64,000 nucleotides of DNA from Pelodera strongyloides. Its lineage: Eukaryota > Nematoda > Chromadorea > Rhabditida > Rhabditidae. Positions 13,167 to 25,320 of this stretch are shown piece by piece; within the stretch, counting starts at the first letter, position 1; the number at the start of each line of letters is the position of its first letter. The DNA lies in the NCBI GenBank assembly GCA_036852015.1, contig JAANDG010000226.1, positions 62,001-126,000 on the forward strand, in the 5' to 3' direction. The translations under genes were made by a program, and so were the position numbers. The notes beneath the pieces were generated by a model, which saw only the letters and a list, made by a program, of their open reading frames with translations, was not told where the DNA came from and did not search any database.

Positions 13167-13297
13167 GCTATATTCGTCTGCGGTAAACTAGAAAATATAG
13201 AAATTGACATATTTTTCAGAACTAGACTTATTGCTAACACTTACTAAAACCTTATGTATTAAAAGACAAAGACATATTTTAATAATGGCTGACGACA

Positions 13298-13303
13298 AAT
13301 AAA
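13298..13303 (+). terminator. poly(A) signal of the TGF-beta-like gene
   Basis: AATAAA about 130 bases after the TAG stop of the TGF-beta-like gene, the first on this strand downstream. Confidence 0.6.
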
Positions 13304-14342
13304 GTGCCACATAGTAAGCCATAGTTTAAGTGTCGTTAGCTAGTCAGACCATATCCAGTGTATATCCCTTATAATGTCGTGTATGTGTCAAGGTGTGCTC
13401 ATATGCGTCAAGGTACCTTTGTGCCGAAGGGTGTATGGTGTACGTAGTACGTGCAACAGTTACAGTCATATTTTATCCACATTTGCGTACACTCAATGTA
13501 CTCAAAATTTTGGTCCATCTTGTTTTTGTTTCGGTACTCATTTTGTACAGCCATGATCCCCATGAAGATTTTCAAATGATAATTTTGTAGGAAAGGACCA
13601 AGGTTTTAGGATTTCTACTAGAATACTAGGAGATCTGTTGCACTTATTCTTATACTATAAGCCTTTCCATTGAGCCCCGCCTATGAGCATATTGTTTCAG
13701 GCTTCCGATGAACCCATAAATTCATAACTTAGTTTCAAACTTGATAACAAGGGGTTTCTTTCATTAATCTGCACACTCAGAGAGAACAAACTTTGTGCAA
13801 ACGTTCGTTTCAGAAAAAAAAGAAACACCTCGTATCTTTCCGGTGTTAGTTAACGCACAAACACGACAATGAGTCACTGTTCGAAATAGAGAAATATAGT
13901 GCCAAAAGTGTGCCGCGCACGCAGTGGCTCTTTATGTGCACTCATAAGACCATTCTTCTTGGAGTTGAGAAAACTTGGAATTGAGCTGCGGCGTATTCGC
14001 CCACGCAATAACCCCCGCCGCCCACATAGATCTTATTTACGTGTCTTCTACTTCCTTCAAAACAATGGAGAAAAGTAGTCACAAATAATTTCAACCCACT
14101 TCCGGAAAAACACTAAATTGTTTCTGCCTTAGTGAATGAATATATTTATATCAATAACAATTACGTCATATTCTTCCCAAATCATGTGTGCTTTAATTTA
14201 TATAATTTAGGTAAACAATACGGTTAATAGGGTCTCTTTCCAAGGTATTTATGATCTCATAATTGTTTTTCATTTATCTTCCTTTGTATATTAAATTCTT
14301 CATTCCATGTGTAATATTTAATTAATCATTGTTATCAATATA

Positions 14343-14498
14343 ATGGGGTTTCCAAGTATGGTGAAAATTTACAATATATTGGAACTACACGATAATGTTT
14401 TTTTTTTAATTTTTCAGATTATATATGCAAGGTTCGTGAAGAAATACGGTAGTATTGACAGAATCACACAGAATTTTTGGGATACTTGGAAACCTCAT
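14343..14498. repeat. GGGGTTTCCAAGTAT-family element
   Basis: Begins ATGGGGTTTCCAAGTATGG and ends with the near-complement GGGATACTTGGAAACCTCAT. The internal ATTCTGTGTGATTCTGTCAATACTACC (read on the minus strand) is shared with copies at 18948, 22496, 27714 and 62589. Short, no coding content, so a non-autonomous element. Confidence 0.75.
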
Positions 14499-17467
14499 AA
14501 AACCATTGAGTCAGCGAGTAAATAGTACCGACAATGAGTATGTATTTCGCGAATATTGATTAGGTTTATTTGTAATTTATTCGCTGGGAATTTTATTTTC
14601 GTTTGTACCGGATATTACATAGGTGTATTCAAATATGTACAGTAATATTTATTTATGTATTTGCCTTACATGCTTAGCTTCAATCATTTATTCATCTTTT
14701 TTTACCACGTAATAAACCATTTATTGAACAGTTTTTTTTTATAGAAAATCTGTCTATATGTCATCACAAATGCGTGGACATTACAATTCCTGGGATAACA
14801 CATACAACTTATTCAAGTAATAAAGTTTACTTCCTACTTCCATTAATATTAAAATACTTGTGTCATGACTAATAATTCTGTATGATGATATTTAATGTGT
14901 TAAGCGCATCATCGCGTTGTAACGTAACAAACGTAAGTACGGGTATGGCATGTACGTTTTTGTTGATAACTGATTATGAAGATGCAATCATGCAAACTGG
15001 GAACAGTTTGTAAATGTGTAATTTTTGCATAGTCCATTGCATTGAACGTACTTTTTTTGCATTTTCTGTGAAGGTCTTGTATTGTACAATTCATGAACAT
15101 TTTTATTAGTCGTTTTCTTGGTAAAACTTTTCAATATAAACATAAATGTGACTAGATTTGTATAAAACTAATAAATGTACAGATACACAAGCGAAATATA
15201 CATCTCTATGAGATCTAAACCTAGATTTGTAAAAAGAGCGAGATCAAGGAAATAACAGCCGGTTTTGAAAAGTATGCTGCACGTTGTATTCCCGTGTAGT
15301 GTATGCAAATGAGCGCGATACTGCGCGATTTTCAGTCATTGAGAATGCAGGTGTTCAAGATACGTTTCAAAAGCGGATGTTATATCGCTTTAATAAAACG
15401 ATCGATACTTTTTGAAAAGGAGTACAATGGTACTTACTCTTGCTTGATCATTTTAGATCACATTTTTAATAATAAAAACAACAGTTAAAAGTAAAACGGC
15501 ACAAGTGAACACACAAACATAGATCTACGGTATCATAAGAGTTTTAAAGGGAAACACACCCTCTAGCTAGCACCCTCGGGAGCCAAATGTAACCATGATG
15601 TGTTTTCCTTTAAAGAGTCCCTTAGGTTTACACAAGCTACAGTACTTAGGCTAATAGTGCGAAGTAAAATGCGGGGCGCGATATCATAATACTAATGGAA
15701 AAGTAATGTGATTAATAACTACATCGCATTGTCCTATTATGTAACAATACGCTGGAAAACAAACCTATTCAGGCCGCCTTTTTTATTGAGACTAATCATG
15801 GCTGATTTCATAATTTGTCATAAGAAAATTGAATAATAATTAGCGGATCCTGAACATTGCACAAAATTTCAAAGAAAAATATTCAAAGCAAATTCAGGAA
15901 AAAAGAGTGACGCCTCTTACCATTAGTATGTGCCACTATGTGCCCTCATGGCACAGAAGGGCACATAAACTTGCATATAATCCTTGGTAAGTTGTCCATG
16001 ATTTGTTTCAAATGACCAAACCACATGCCATACCGCTTTAAAACAACAGATACCACGCTTCCGTTTCAAGTTCTTAAAACCCCAAGTTCCTATTATTATT
16101 AATAAATTTTGGGAAAACTTATGAAACACTTCCGTTTTAATGTGAAATAAGCGTTTTTCTACACGGAACCATCATTCGGATTAACCCATTACGTTATTGC
16201 GAACCCACGCGTTTTATTTTTAATTTTTAGAAAAAAAAAACACAAAGGCTTAACGAATTAGCGAAATGAATTTTAGGTTTAAAATAGTTTTAAAGTGAAC
16301 TGGGTACGTCCACGTATCGACATTGTTTTTAATTAAAAACTAATCCGAGATGACAGAATATTCTGATCAGCTAAGGAAATCAGTTAAATAGATTAATAAA
16401 TAACCAAATAAATAATTTACATGCTATAACCCTGTTAGGCCAAGATAAATTTTACAAAAAGTGTACTGGGCCGCGCGCAAGTTTATCTTATCTTTAACAA
16501 GGATGTTATCTTTAATTATGATTTGTGGAAAATATTCAAAACAAATTGGCAAAATTCTAGTTGAATATAACATAGAAGTTTACATAGTATTTCTGTATAG
16601 TCGCATTCCTGTAGTGTGGTAAATATCCCGTTTTTTTCTCGGTATGTAAATGTACCGTAGTCATGTCGTGCCTTTTAGAAAACACACTCCTCTCTCAGCA
16701 TTGACTGGCGTTGCTCTCGACTCTGTAAAATAACGATTAGATACTGTACTTTGCTGGAGACTACGGTAGCTTAATGTGTAGCCCCGCCCACCCCATATCT
16801 AACTAATAACATCATTAGTAAAAATTCGTTTGCAAGATTTCTGTAGTATTTGAACACTTCCCACGTTTTACAAAATAACGTTTGTCTTGAATACTTGGAA
16901 AAAAACTGAGAAACCAAAACCCCCACAAGCCTTAAAACACATCTTATGAGCAGGCTACAACTGACTTTTTTTTGCTAATTAAGCTATTATATATGTTGTA
17001 AAAATGATCAAATAACAAGGGCTTGTAGGCTTGTAGTCACGAGAGGCTTATAAAAATGTTTCTGATTTATGTATTTTTTTAATCTGGTAAATGGAACTAT
17101 TTATGAAGGAAACTAATGCGATAAAGCATAACAAAGGTATTAAAGGTGATTAAGCTAAAATATAGAAATTGTAAGGCTTCTTTATCAATTAGAAAAGTAC
17201 GCGTTTAGTGCAAGCACATGGCAAGGAAACAAAGGAAACGGGTAGAAAACAATTTTCAGAAATTTAAAGAGAATAGCAGGATGTGTTGGAGGCCTGCCAA
17301 GGCTCTTCCTATATCAGAAATTTAAAGGGAATGTCAGGACGTTTTGAACGCATGCCAAGGCTTTTCCTGTAGCAAATATTTTCTTTTTCCTAGTCGACAC
17401 AGCATAATTAGACTACAAATCTGTCAAAGATTATTAGTGGTAATCGCAATTTCCATATATGTAGTGT

Positions 17468-17732
17468 TTAAAGCTAAATAGCTGCCGGTGTTGAAACGCA
17501 CCTTGGACAACTGCATTCTTATGTATTTATGTGCTAAAAGATAAAGATAAAGAGTACCGGGTTGAGCATGGTTAGTGGACCATACGCTGAACAGCTGAAC
17601 TTCCCTGTATTGCAAATTTGCGTGATATTTGTGGCTTTTCCAACACAATATGGGACAAAGTTTGCATATTATACATTCGAATGCAGTTTTCCTGTCCAGC
17701 TACGTTCCAAAACCACGTGTAATACTGCTTTA
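17468..17732. repeat. TTAA-ended short element
   Basis: TTAAAGCTAAATAGCTGCCGG at the left and CCAAAACCACGTGTAATACTGCTTTAA at the right, with the family's GACAACTGCATTCTTATGTAT segment inside. A diverged copy of the AAGCGGTAT family. Confidence 0.65.
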
Positions 17733-18272
17733 AATCATTCAATTGAATCCTAGATTACATTTTTCTTATTACAAACGTTGAATGTCCAAATATCTAGCAC
17801 AAACAGTATTACTAACTCTAAAACAATTTCTGAAACATGCAAAATCTTCTCTATAATATGGAACTCTACTATCTACAACATAACATGATCGGTGCAAAAA
17901 ATTGAGAAAAAAAAGTGTTTCCTTTATGATTTACTGTGTTTATACACATAATACCCATTGACGTTGGAGCGCGTGGGGGTTTTCTTTTATACTTTTAACA
18001 TGAGAATGCATCATACGGTTTCATTATAAGAAATGATTGGCAACGGATGTGAACGTCCTGGAAAATGTATTAGCGGGCCACATATCTTATACTAGGGTAG
18101 TAGTATAAATAAGATATAAATATAGATACACTAACCTAATGAAAAGAAATACCATGTTTATGCAAATTTGCGCGCCATACTGCGCTGGAAGGGCACAAAA
18201 TGGAACACACAGAACCAGGTGCCGGTCCGCTTTAAAGTATAGTGAACACACCAGAAAAAAATAAAAACTCAC

Positions 18273-18424
18273 TTCGTCACGCTCTTATGTCTCCTGAAGC
18301 TCTTTTTCCTCTGTTCAGCGGTTAACTTTAATTTGCATTCTTCGTAATGTTGCTTGGCAAGCCGTTGCTTTCTATAGGCCAATAGGTCAAAATCGTCTGA
18401 TGATGACAAACCAATATGGAACAT
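18273..18424 (-). CDS. probable first coding exon of an unrecognised minus-strand gene (partial)
   Basis: On the minus strand an acceptor TTCCAG is followed after three bases by ATG (18424-18422), then 50 open codons and a donor GTGAGT at 18272. The peptide starts MFHIGLSSSDDFDLLAYRKQ and continues with a strongly charged, helix-prone stretch (KQHYEECKLKLTAEQRKKSF). Composition and both splice signals look real. The frame ends in phase 2 and must continue to the left, but I could not find the next exon. The protein is probably cytoplasmic or nuclear, with no signal peptide. Function unknown. Confidence 0.5.
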
Positions 18425-18655
18425 TTTCTGGAATAAATAAGGTTATAATAAAGTTTAAATACGTAACTTAATTAGAATAATAGACCCTAAACCAGATTAC
18501 AATAAAATGTAAGTAACGTAAGACCTAGATGAACACTAGAGAGCGCACCGAAACAGAAAAACGTATCAAAAGTACTGTAGTACAGTCGTACTTTAATAAG
18601 AAGTGACGTTTAGATGACAATAAAACATAAAACAAACTGAATTAGGGAGTGAGAG

Positions 18656-18659
<4 letters not shown>

Positions 18660-18738
<79 letters not shown>
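18660..18738. repeat. (GA)n microsatellite
   Basis: Nearly perfect GA-dinucleotide run of about 79 bases. The Ser-Leu open frame on the other strand is an artefact of it. Confidence 0.95.
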
Positions 18739-18739
<1 letters not shown>

Positions 18740-18804
18740 ACAATAGAAAATGAGACGCAGTGAGAATAGCGGAAAAAATACAAAATACATCATAATATTA
18801 CCGA

Positions 18805-19281
18805 GTAAAGGGTAAGGCCCACAGGTAACCCCATATTTGAACACTGTTTCTGACACTCCGTGTCAAATATAGTATTATGCAATTTTTTCTAATTATTATG
18901 CGCAACATTCACGTCGGTAGCCAGCTAATTTACCATTGCCAGTCGTAATGGGGTTTCCATCATTTCCATGTATGCCGAAAAGCTGCCGTATTTTGGAACT
19001 ACACGAGAATATCTTTAATTTTTCATATTGTATATACAGGTTTCGAAATACGGTAGCATTGACAAAATCACACCGAATTTTTGGGATACTTGGGAGAAAA
19101 CCCATAAGGTCCTGACAATTAGCGCGAAAGGGTGTGTATGACTGGCCATGGTAAATTTCCGGTAACGGCGTGAATGTTGCGCATAACATTTAGAAAAAAA
19201 TTGCATCCTACTATATTTGACACGACGAGTCAGACGAAGTGATCAAAAATAGGAGTTACCTGAAGTGGACTGACCCTTTAA
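18805..19281. repeat. TTAA element (GGGTCAGGCCC family) split by a nested insertion
   Basis: Left end TAAAGGGTAAGGCCCACAGG and right end CCTGAAGTGGACTGACCCTTTAA; both arms share GACAC..CAAATATAGTA..ATGCAATTTTTTCTA and the TTTACCATTGCCAGTC core seen in the copies at 29039 and 42409. The middle (18948-19105) is a GGGGTTTCC element, so that one inserted later. Confidence 0.75.
18948..19105. repeat. GGGGTTTCC-family element nested in a TTAA element
   Basis: ATGGGGTTTCCATCATTTCC at the left, GGGATACTTGGGAGAAAACCCAT at the right; the interior matches the copy at 14343. Confidence 0.7.
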
Positions 19282-20469
19282 TAATTAAACTAGCGCCAAA
19301 TGTGTATGGCGAAATGAAGCACAGGTTACCTTATTCTAAAAAAGTGGGCATAAGTCCCAGGAACGGCACATATATTCATATATTATTTCCGAATATGAGT
19401 TGTTGTATTTTGACCATTGAAGACAATAGGTCTGGGGGCCATCAATGCATGATAACAATGGAACAAAACAATATATGGTATTTATGCATAACTAAAGACT
19501 AAAGGTTTAGAAAGTCACACTTCCATAAAAACAATATAAGGTGAAATAGCCAGACAAACACAGCTCAACTCTTTCCAAATACAGCAAGCATCCACAAATC
19601 GAATTTTTACAAAGTGGTATTACACGAGGTTTGTGAAACATTGTTGAATAGGTCAATCATGCATTGCATGAATACTTATTCCATCATGCGCTAAAAATTC
19701 TCATAAATTACCATATAATACATAGACATTCAGTGGCCCTCATACTTTTCACAAACCGCACGCCTACTGTAATAAAATAAAAAGGTGCCGTTTTCGGAAA
19801 CTATGACTAATAATAGATGTTTCAGACGCTTCTAAAATACGTCAAATATCTTTTAAATACGACGACAAAGTATTAACTTTTTTTGCGCATTTCCGGTAGA
19901 TGAATGTGTTATAATGAATAGCCCACGCAATTCTACCCCGAACTGAATAACAGTTATGGCAATGCAGTATCTTTATCATCTTCTTATTAGGATAAAAGTG
20001 ATATAACAGCCGGTTTGTGAAACATATGATGTTGGACAACCGCATGGGAACATAGTATTATATTTTAAAAATTAATAATCACACGGTCGAATAGCAGCAA
20101 ATTGCAAGAAATGTTAATTTATAACGGTGTTCTATTAGATAATAACTATATTTCTCCTAGTTATTGGGAAACACTAATTTCTTACATGTATTGCTTTAAT
20201 TTGCAAAACAAAACCCGCTCAACACTGATCAAAAAACAGTAACTTTGCGGTTTTGTATTAATATGAGAAACGAACACTGCTCCCACGCGTTTGAATACTT
20301 ACGCCGCCCACCAACAAAATACAACCTTCTTTTGTACTTTCATAATTATAATTCATATATTTACGACGTCAAGGGATAACTTTTCTAATTGCGATAATTG
20401 ATGGACAACAATTGTTATGAATGGAAAATTTGTCTATTTTTAACGACAGACTGGAGGAAAGAAATTTAT

Positions 20470-20474
<5 letters not shown>

Positions 20475-20515
<41 letters not shown>

Positions 20516-20642
20516 GGAGAGAGAGAAAGAGGGGAAAGAGAAAGAGGGTGAGAGAAAGAGTGAGAGAGAGAGGGAGAGAGAGAGAGAGAGAAAGAGAAAG
20601 AAAGAGGGAGAGACTTAGAGAGAGAGAGATTTACAGAGAGAG
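20475..20642. repeat. imperfect (GA)n tract
   Basis: GA repeats broken by AAAG and GGG units over about 170 bases. The Arg/Glu open frames reading through it are low-complexity artefacts. Confidence 0.92.
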
Positions 20643-20917
20643 AATAAAAATAGAAGCACTCAAGTTGAAAGCAATCACTTAAATCCTTGAATTCTATAAA
20701 ATGTATTGTTCAGCGTCACGGGATTTTAATTTAAGAAGTTATGAATGAGTGATTATTTTTACTAGTGTTGCGTAAGGTAGGACTTCATTACTGGAACAAT
20801 AGTCCGAATGCAAAACAAAAGTAAAAAAAATTGTTTGTCCTAGTATTTAAGGATTATAGATGTCCGCAACACGTGCTTTCTAGGTCTAGGTAAATCCATT
20901 CTCAGCTACGATCTCAG

Positions 20918-21080
20918 GCGTGCGGAACCGAAATACGTATCCGCGTCCGCGGAAAAGAGATGGGAAAGAAAGGAGGAGACGCGGAAAAGAGGTTTCTATG
21001 TGTCTCGAATTTTGCAATGCAAATTTGCAATCTTTTCCCGCGGACGCGGTTACGCATTTCCGCGCTGCGCGCCTGAGGAC
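20918..21080. repeat. GC-rich palindromic element
   Basis: Arms GGCGTGCGGAACCGAAATAC...CGCGTCCGCGG and CCGCGGACGCGGTTACGCAT...GCGCGCCTGAGG are inverted copies. The same sequence is in 36993-37175, and a single arm occurs at about 27890-27945. Confidence 0.7.
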
Positions 21081-21528
21081 CAGAGAAGGAAACAGTTTTT
21101 ATTCAGAAGTACGAATAATATTCATTAACTTAAATATAAGGTGCGTTTCTCATAAATACAAATTAACGACGTTAGCTCCATAGACGATCGTGCGCACCTA
21201 CTGTAGCTCGGAAACAAATAAACACCGCCATACAGAGCAGAGAACGCACAATAAATTTGCATACATTGGCGTTTGCTACTGTTTGTATTCAATTAGTTTG
21301 ACAGCATAGCTTCATTATTATGGAAAAGAGGGCGATCTGACATAAGACCTGTATTGCCGAATGCTGAATGCACAGTAAGCAAAACAAATTCAACTGCTAA
21401 GCGAAATGAGGGCGGTTAACTGTGAGCGTTGTTAGCTAAACGTTGAGCTAGGACCCACGCTGGTAAGCGAAAGTCAAATGAAAGTTTATAGCACAATTTC
21501 AAGGTGACACAAAATTCTTAGCTATAGA

Positions 21529-21597
21529 GGGGCTCGAACCTGCGACCTGCCACCTCTCGGCAGCCAAACGGCTTGCCCGTTGCGCCAGACAGCATGT
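21529..21597 (-). repeat. tRNA-like sequence
   Basis: On the minus strand, an A-box-like TGGCGCAACGG is followed by a B box GGTTCGAGCCC at normal spacing. The acceptor stem does not close convincingly. Probably a tRNA pseudogene or the head of a tRNA-derived repeat. Confidence 0.5.
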
Positions 21598-21642
21598 TAG
21601 CAAAATAAACAATTGAAGTCAAATAAAGCAGTAAGTCAACTT

Positions 21643-21802
21643 TTAAGCGGTATAGCATGCGGTCTGAAACGTGTTCCTTATATCAGTATTTTTGTATGTC
21701 GTATGCCTGAACCGGAAGGAGACGCACGGGCACAGACACGGATGACAGGGGAATGCAGTTTGGTAGCACACGTTTCGCAAACCACGTACACGATCGCTTT
21801 AA
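21643..21802. repeat. TTAA-ended short element, AAGCGGTAT family
   Basis: TTAAGCGGTATAGCATGCGG at the left; CGTTTCGCAAACCACGTACA and CGATCGCTTTAA at the right. Confidence 0.65.
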
Positions 21803-21939
21803 CAATAAGAGGCAGACAGCTTGTGCTACTCCTTTCTCCTACACTAATAGTATACTTTGCCCTCCAGCTGATGTCCTTAAACCATAAAGGGGGCGGTCGA
21901 CAATTTTTGTGGGCGTGGCTTTAACCCACCCCCCCTTCT

Positions 21940-22037
21940 CTCTACCTCTCTCTTCCTCTCTTCCACTATCTCTCCCTCATCTCTCCCTCTTCCTCTCTCT
22001 CTCTCTCTCTCTCTCTACCTCCCTCTTCCACTCTCTC
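21940..22037. repeat. (TC)n tract
   Basis: Imperfect TC-rich microsatellite; a matching (GA) tract is at 22166-22220 and a short one at about 22331-22350. Confidence 0.9.
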
Positions 22038-22495
22038 TATCTCTCGCAAGCTTTAGCTCCCACCCTAAAGGGAAAATTTTCCTATAGATATATTCAAGAG
22101 TGGAATAATCAGGCATTAATCTCCATAAGAACATAAAAATAATTTCATTCATAATATTACTAATCAGGAGAGAGCGAGAGAGCGAGAGAGCGAGAGTGAG
22201 AGAGCGAGCGAGAGAGAGAGATCAGATATAGGTAACAGAGAAGTCAGACAATAACACATTGTGAAGATCTCCTGTAAACATAATAGACAAATGATTGAGA
22301 AATTCAGGATTTTTTTTTTCGTCTCTCTTATTAGAGAGAGAGAGAGAGATTTTGCAAGTTTTCGTCGATAATGTACTGTAACACGATCATCTTCTGTATT
22401 ATCTGATGATCCTTTTATATATATTTTTTCAACAGATAGAATGAAGATGAATATGAGACTTATGTTCACATACGGCTACAGCGATCCGTTGGTTA

Positions 22496-22642
22496 ATGGG
22501 GTTTCCAAGTATCCAAAAAATCGGTGTGATTCTGTCAATAGTACCGAATTTCTGCACGAAATTTCCATATATAATATGAAAAAAAAATATCCTCGTGCAG
22601 ATCCAATATACTGTAAATTTTCACCATACTTGGAAACCCCAT
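22496..22642. repeat. GGGGTTTCCAAGTAT-family element
   Basis: ATGGGGTTTCCAAGTATCC at the left and ATACTTGGAAACCCCAT at the right form clean inverted termini. Interior CGGTGTGATTCTGTCAATAG matches the other copies. Confidence 0.82.
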
Positions 22643-22768
22643 GAAGGATAATACAGTGTTGAACGCATAGTGGCTTATTCCACAGGGTTCATGTATGTGG
22701 TTAACGACGAGTGAATAAAGGATACCACGCTCTTGGAGAGAATCCAATATTTATTTACCTATAAGATA

Positions 22769-22997
22769 CTAAAGCGAACACCTTATAAGGTTGCAGAATC
22801 CCTTATTTCCGTGAAGCGCTAATCTCTGGAAACTTTGCAACCGGAACTGCAAATCTGTCCTCTCCATACTTGTAGAGTAGGCGGAACAAAATAATTTGTT
22901 TGTTATTTCAAAATTCTGTTCCAAATGCAAAATTTGATTTTGGAGTTTTTGCACCGTAGTATTAAGCAATTCCAGACGTCGCAACAAAAATTCGTAT
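22769..22997 (-). CDS. probable last exon of an unrecognised minus-strand gene (partial)
   Basis: On the minus strand a GTTTCAG acceptor (23003-22998) opens an exon of 75 codons ending at TAG 22771-22769. A minus-strand AATAAA follows at 22755-22750. The peptide begins YEFLLRRLELLNTTVQKLQN and its first 35 residues are Leu/Gln-rich with heptad spacing, suggesting a coiled coil. It then has FRLQSFQRLALHGNKGFCNL near the C-terminus. The exon starts in phase 2, so upstream exons must lie to the right, beyond 23 kb; I could not find them. Function unknown. The tight match of acceptor, open frame, stop and poly(A) signal is the main support. Confidence 0.45.
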
Positions 22998-23603
22998 CTG
23001 AAACTACATTTTCTAAAGGGCGTCTTATTAGAATACAAGTTATTTTTCTCGCCCCTTTCCTTTGTGTCTGTAGTTTGCACAAGAAGCCTTTCAAGTTATG
23101 TACTCTCGTTTTATGCTAATTTTTTCGAACGTGGGAATATGCAGCATGATACATTTATGCTAATCACAACTTGAAGGCGTAATGTGTACGTCGCAAGCTT
23201 CCTCATTCAAATCCGGAGCCCCTGATGCACACTACAACTGAGCTGCTCAGAGAAATAAAACAGAAAAAGCTAATTTATTAACTACAAACTAATAGATTCT
23301 AGTCTTGTGCTAATGTGTTAGTTGAATATTTGCCCTAGAAGTTTGAACGCTAGCAGAGAGTACGATTATTCAACAGAAAAAAATGTTACTGGAAAAAAAT
23401 CTTGGGGTTTGCGAGGTCTCATACTTATAATACACTTACAAGAAATACGTAAGAATTCAGTTGTCCACGATGCTTTTCAAAAACCGGCCGTAGTTCGCTT
23501 TAAAGCTTGAATTCGATTTGCAGATTGATTAACTTATGTATATTTTAGCGCGCCGATTTTTCATGAGCATGCCCCTTTGCAAGCACTGACTGTGTTAATT
23601 TTC

Positions 23604-23809
23604 TTAAAGCTGATATTTATGTTCAAAACCTCGTTTTTGAAACGTTTGCTGCATAACTCATGTGGTGCAGTTTATGCACATGAGAATGAAGAAAGAGCAT
23701 AATTCGAGAAGAAAACTGATGAGCACGTATATTGGACAACTCCATTCTCACTCATGAGAATAGAGTTGTCCAATATACGTTTCAAAAACCTGATGTTATA
23801 TCACTTTAA
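23604..23809. repeat. TTAA-ended short element
   Basis: TTAAAGCTGATATTTATG...GTTTTTGAAACG at the left, CGTTTCAAAAACCTGATG and TATCACTTTAA at the right; a small internal hairpin repeats TTGGACAACTCCATTCTCA in both directions. Confidence 0.7.
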
Positions 23810-24008
23810 AAAGCAACACACCGCAAATCAAGAATTTTCATCTGATAATAACAAACTCCATTTTGGTTAGGCGTTATTCAATGTATGAGTCACGCTTATT
23901 TAAAAAAAAATCCTGTAGTTTTCATTACGAAAAACTACAGGTTTTTAATGAAGCTCATCCTTTAACCTGTACACTCTACTCTTGAAAAATTAAAAAAAGA
24001 TATGCTAA

Positions 24009-24090
24009 ATGGTATAAAATGGTATGCTTGTGTGACAAAAATGGTATGTTATGGTATAAAATGGTATAAAATGGTATGCTTGTGTGACAT
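24009..24090. repeat. tandem ATGGTATAAA repeat
   Basis: Four or more partial units built from ATGGTATAAAATGGTATGCT and TGTGTGACA, a short minisatellite. Confidence 0.75.
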
Positions 24091-24562
24091 TTTTAAAATG
24101 GTACGCTAAGTACATCTACGTTATAAAATTTATAACTTTATCAAGTATTCTGAACTTGTTGCTAACACTGTAAAACCCCTGAAACAAGTAGCTGATGTTT
24201 GCGACCACTTCGGTGGTACCAAATCAGCTCAAGGGCGAAATTCAACGCTCTCTGACACGTGGTTTCTGAATTACATTTTCAGTATTACATACAATTGTGT
24301 GGCATTCTCTAGCAAAGGCTCACTTACATTTGGTATACAATACATACATCTATATGTATGCATAGGTGCAGTTCTCTCTCATACGTTTCAAAACCACGTG
24401 TCACACCGCTTTAATTGGGTACTTTCCCGTCCATCCAGTGTTTGTGCTTTGTGCACAAGAACATTCAATGGTCAAGTCAAATGGACAACGTTCTTCAAAG
24501 TAATATATCTGACCTTTTCCCGCATGCTAATTTCCTTCTCTTCAGTGTTAATTGTTGAGCCA

Positions 24563-24744
24563 TTAAAGAGAAATACCAGCCGGTTTTTGAAACGCATCTC
24601 AAATATCAGCATTCTTATGCAGTTATGCTAAAAGGGGTCTATTGGGGTCTATTTTTTATTCAAATTTAAGCTCATTTGCATATGAAGAATAGAAAGCAGG
24701 GAGTACTCGCTGCGTTTCAAAAACCGGCCGGTATTTCGCTTTAA
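24563..24744. repeat. TTAA-ended element, ACCGGCCGGT family
   Basis: Left end TTAAAGAGAAATACCAGCCG and GTTTTTGAAACG; right end CGTTTCAAAAACCGGCCGGT and ATTTCGCTTTAA. Interior TTCTTATGCAGTTATGC and GGGGTCTATT is shared with 32978-33156. Confidence 0.8.
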
Positions 24745-25237
24745 AGGAAAATTTGCAATTTTTTCAAAGATGACATTTTCGGGCCAATTTCCGCACGAGA
24801 CTGTGATGTCAACAGCACTCCAACCTAATTTATTCTATTTTTAAAATGTTTAGAAAATATGTTTTCCCGTGGAAAATGGTGCTTGCACCCAAAAGTGAGG
24901 GTGTCTTATAAGTTGGTCCCTGGGGACAAAATGACCCTAAAAGAGCAGTGTTTTGGACTAAGTCCATAGAATAATTCGGCTTTTTGTGGAAAAAAAAAAC
25001 GATGTTGTTACTGTGCGTTTCCTGGAAAGTACAAGCAAATTAGTTTTGAGTGATTATTTAATGCCAGTATGAAGTATGATGCGGATACGGATACGGAGCA
25101 AGGGTTCGCGACTTTTTTTTTTACACGGTTCGTTATAGTTCGGAGTTCGGATAGATATAAAATTAACGACAATATTTTACGCTTCAAGAGCGTGCATCTT
25201 TATTCAAGGAAGTTCAAATTCAAAATTTTTGCTTATG

Positions 25238-25320
25238 ACATGTTCCGCAGAGGTCATGAGCACAGGCGACGAGTTCCAGATGACAAATTGCTCGACGTCT
25301 TCGGGCTAGGGCCAGCAGTA
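25238..25320. repeat. dispersed CCAGATGACAAATTGC repeat
   Basis: TGTTCCGCAGAGGTCATGAGCACAGG...CCAGATGACAAATTGCTCGACGTCTTCGG recurs, inverted, at about 27124-27205 and in part at 27609-27665 and 26910-26990. Near the second copy is a B-box-like GAGTTCGATTCC (about 27072), so a tRNA-derived repeat is possible. Confidence 0.55.

Larger units (their letters stand above)
13304..18272. other. gene-poor repeat region
   Basis: No exon could be supported on either strand, although the remaining exons of the minus-strand gene starting at 18424 should lie here. Contents seen: a GGGGTTTCCAAGTAT element (14343-14498), a TTAAAGC-type element (17468-17732), and scattered element ends such as AACCACATGCCATACCGCTTTAA near 16040. 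Confidence 0.45.
18425..22750. other. repeat-dominated intergenic region
   Basis: Contains (GA)n tracts, a nested pair of transposable elements (18805-19281), a GC-rich palindromic element (20918-21080), a TTAA element (21643-21802), a tRNA-like sequence (21529-21597) and a GGGGTTTCC element (22496-22642). I saw no supportable exon. Confidence 0.5.

Noticed and set aside
18593..18856. Minus-strand open frame with a long Ser-Leu run
   Set aside because: It reads through the (GA)n microsatellite; low-complexity artefact.
19239..19502. Plus-strand 87-codon open frame
   Set aside because: Starts inside the TTAA element and has no splice signals.
20398..20682. Open frames rich in Arg-Glu
   Set aside because: Translation of a (GA)n tract, no splice or start context.
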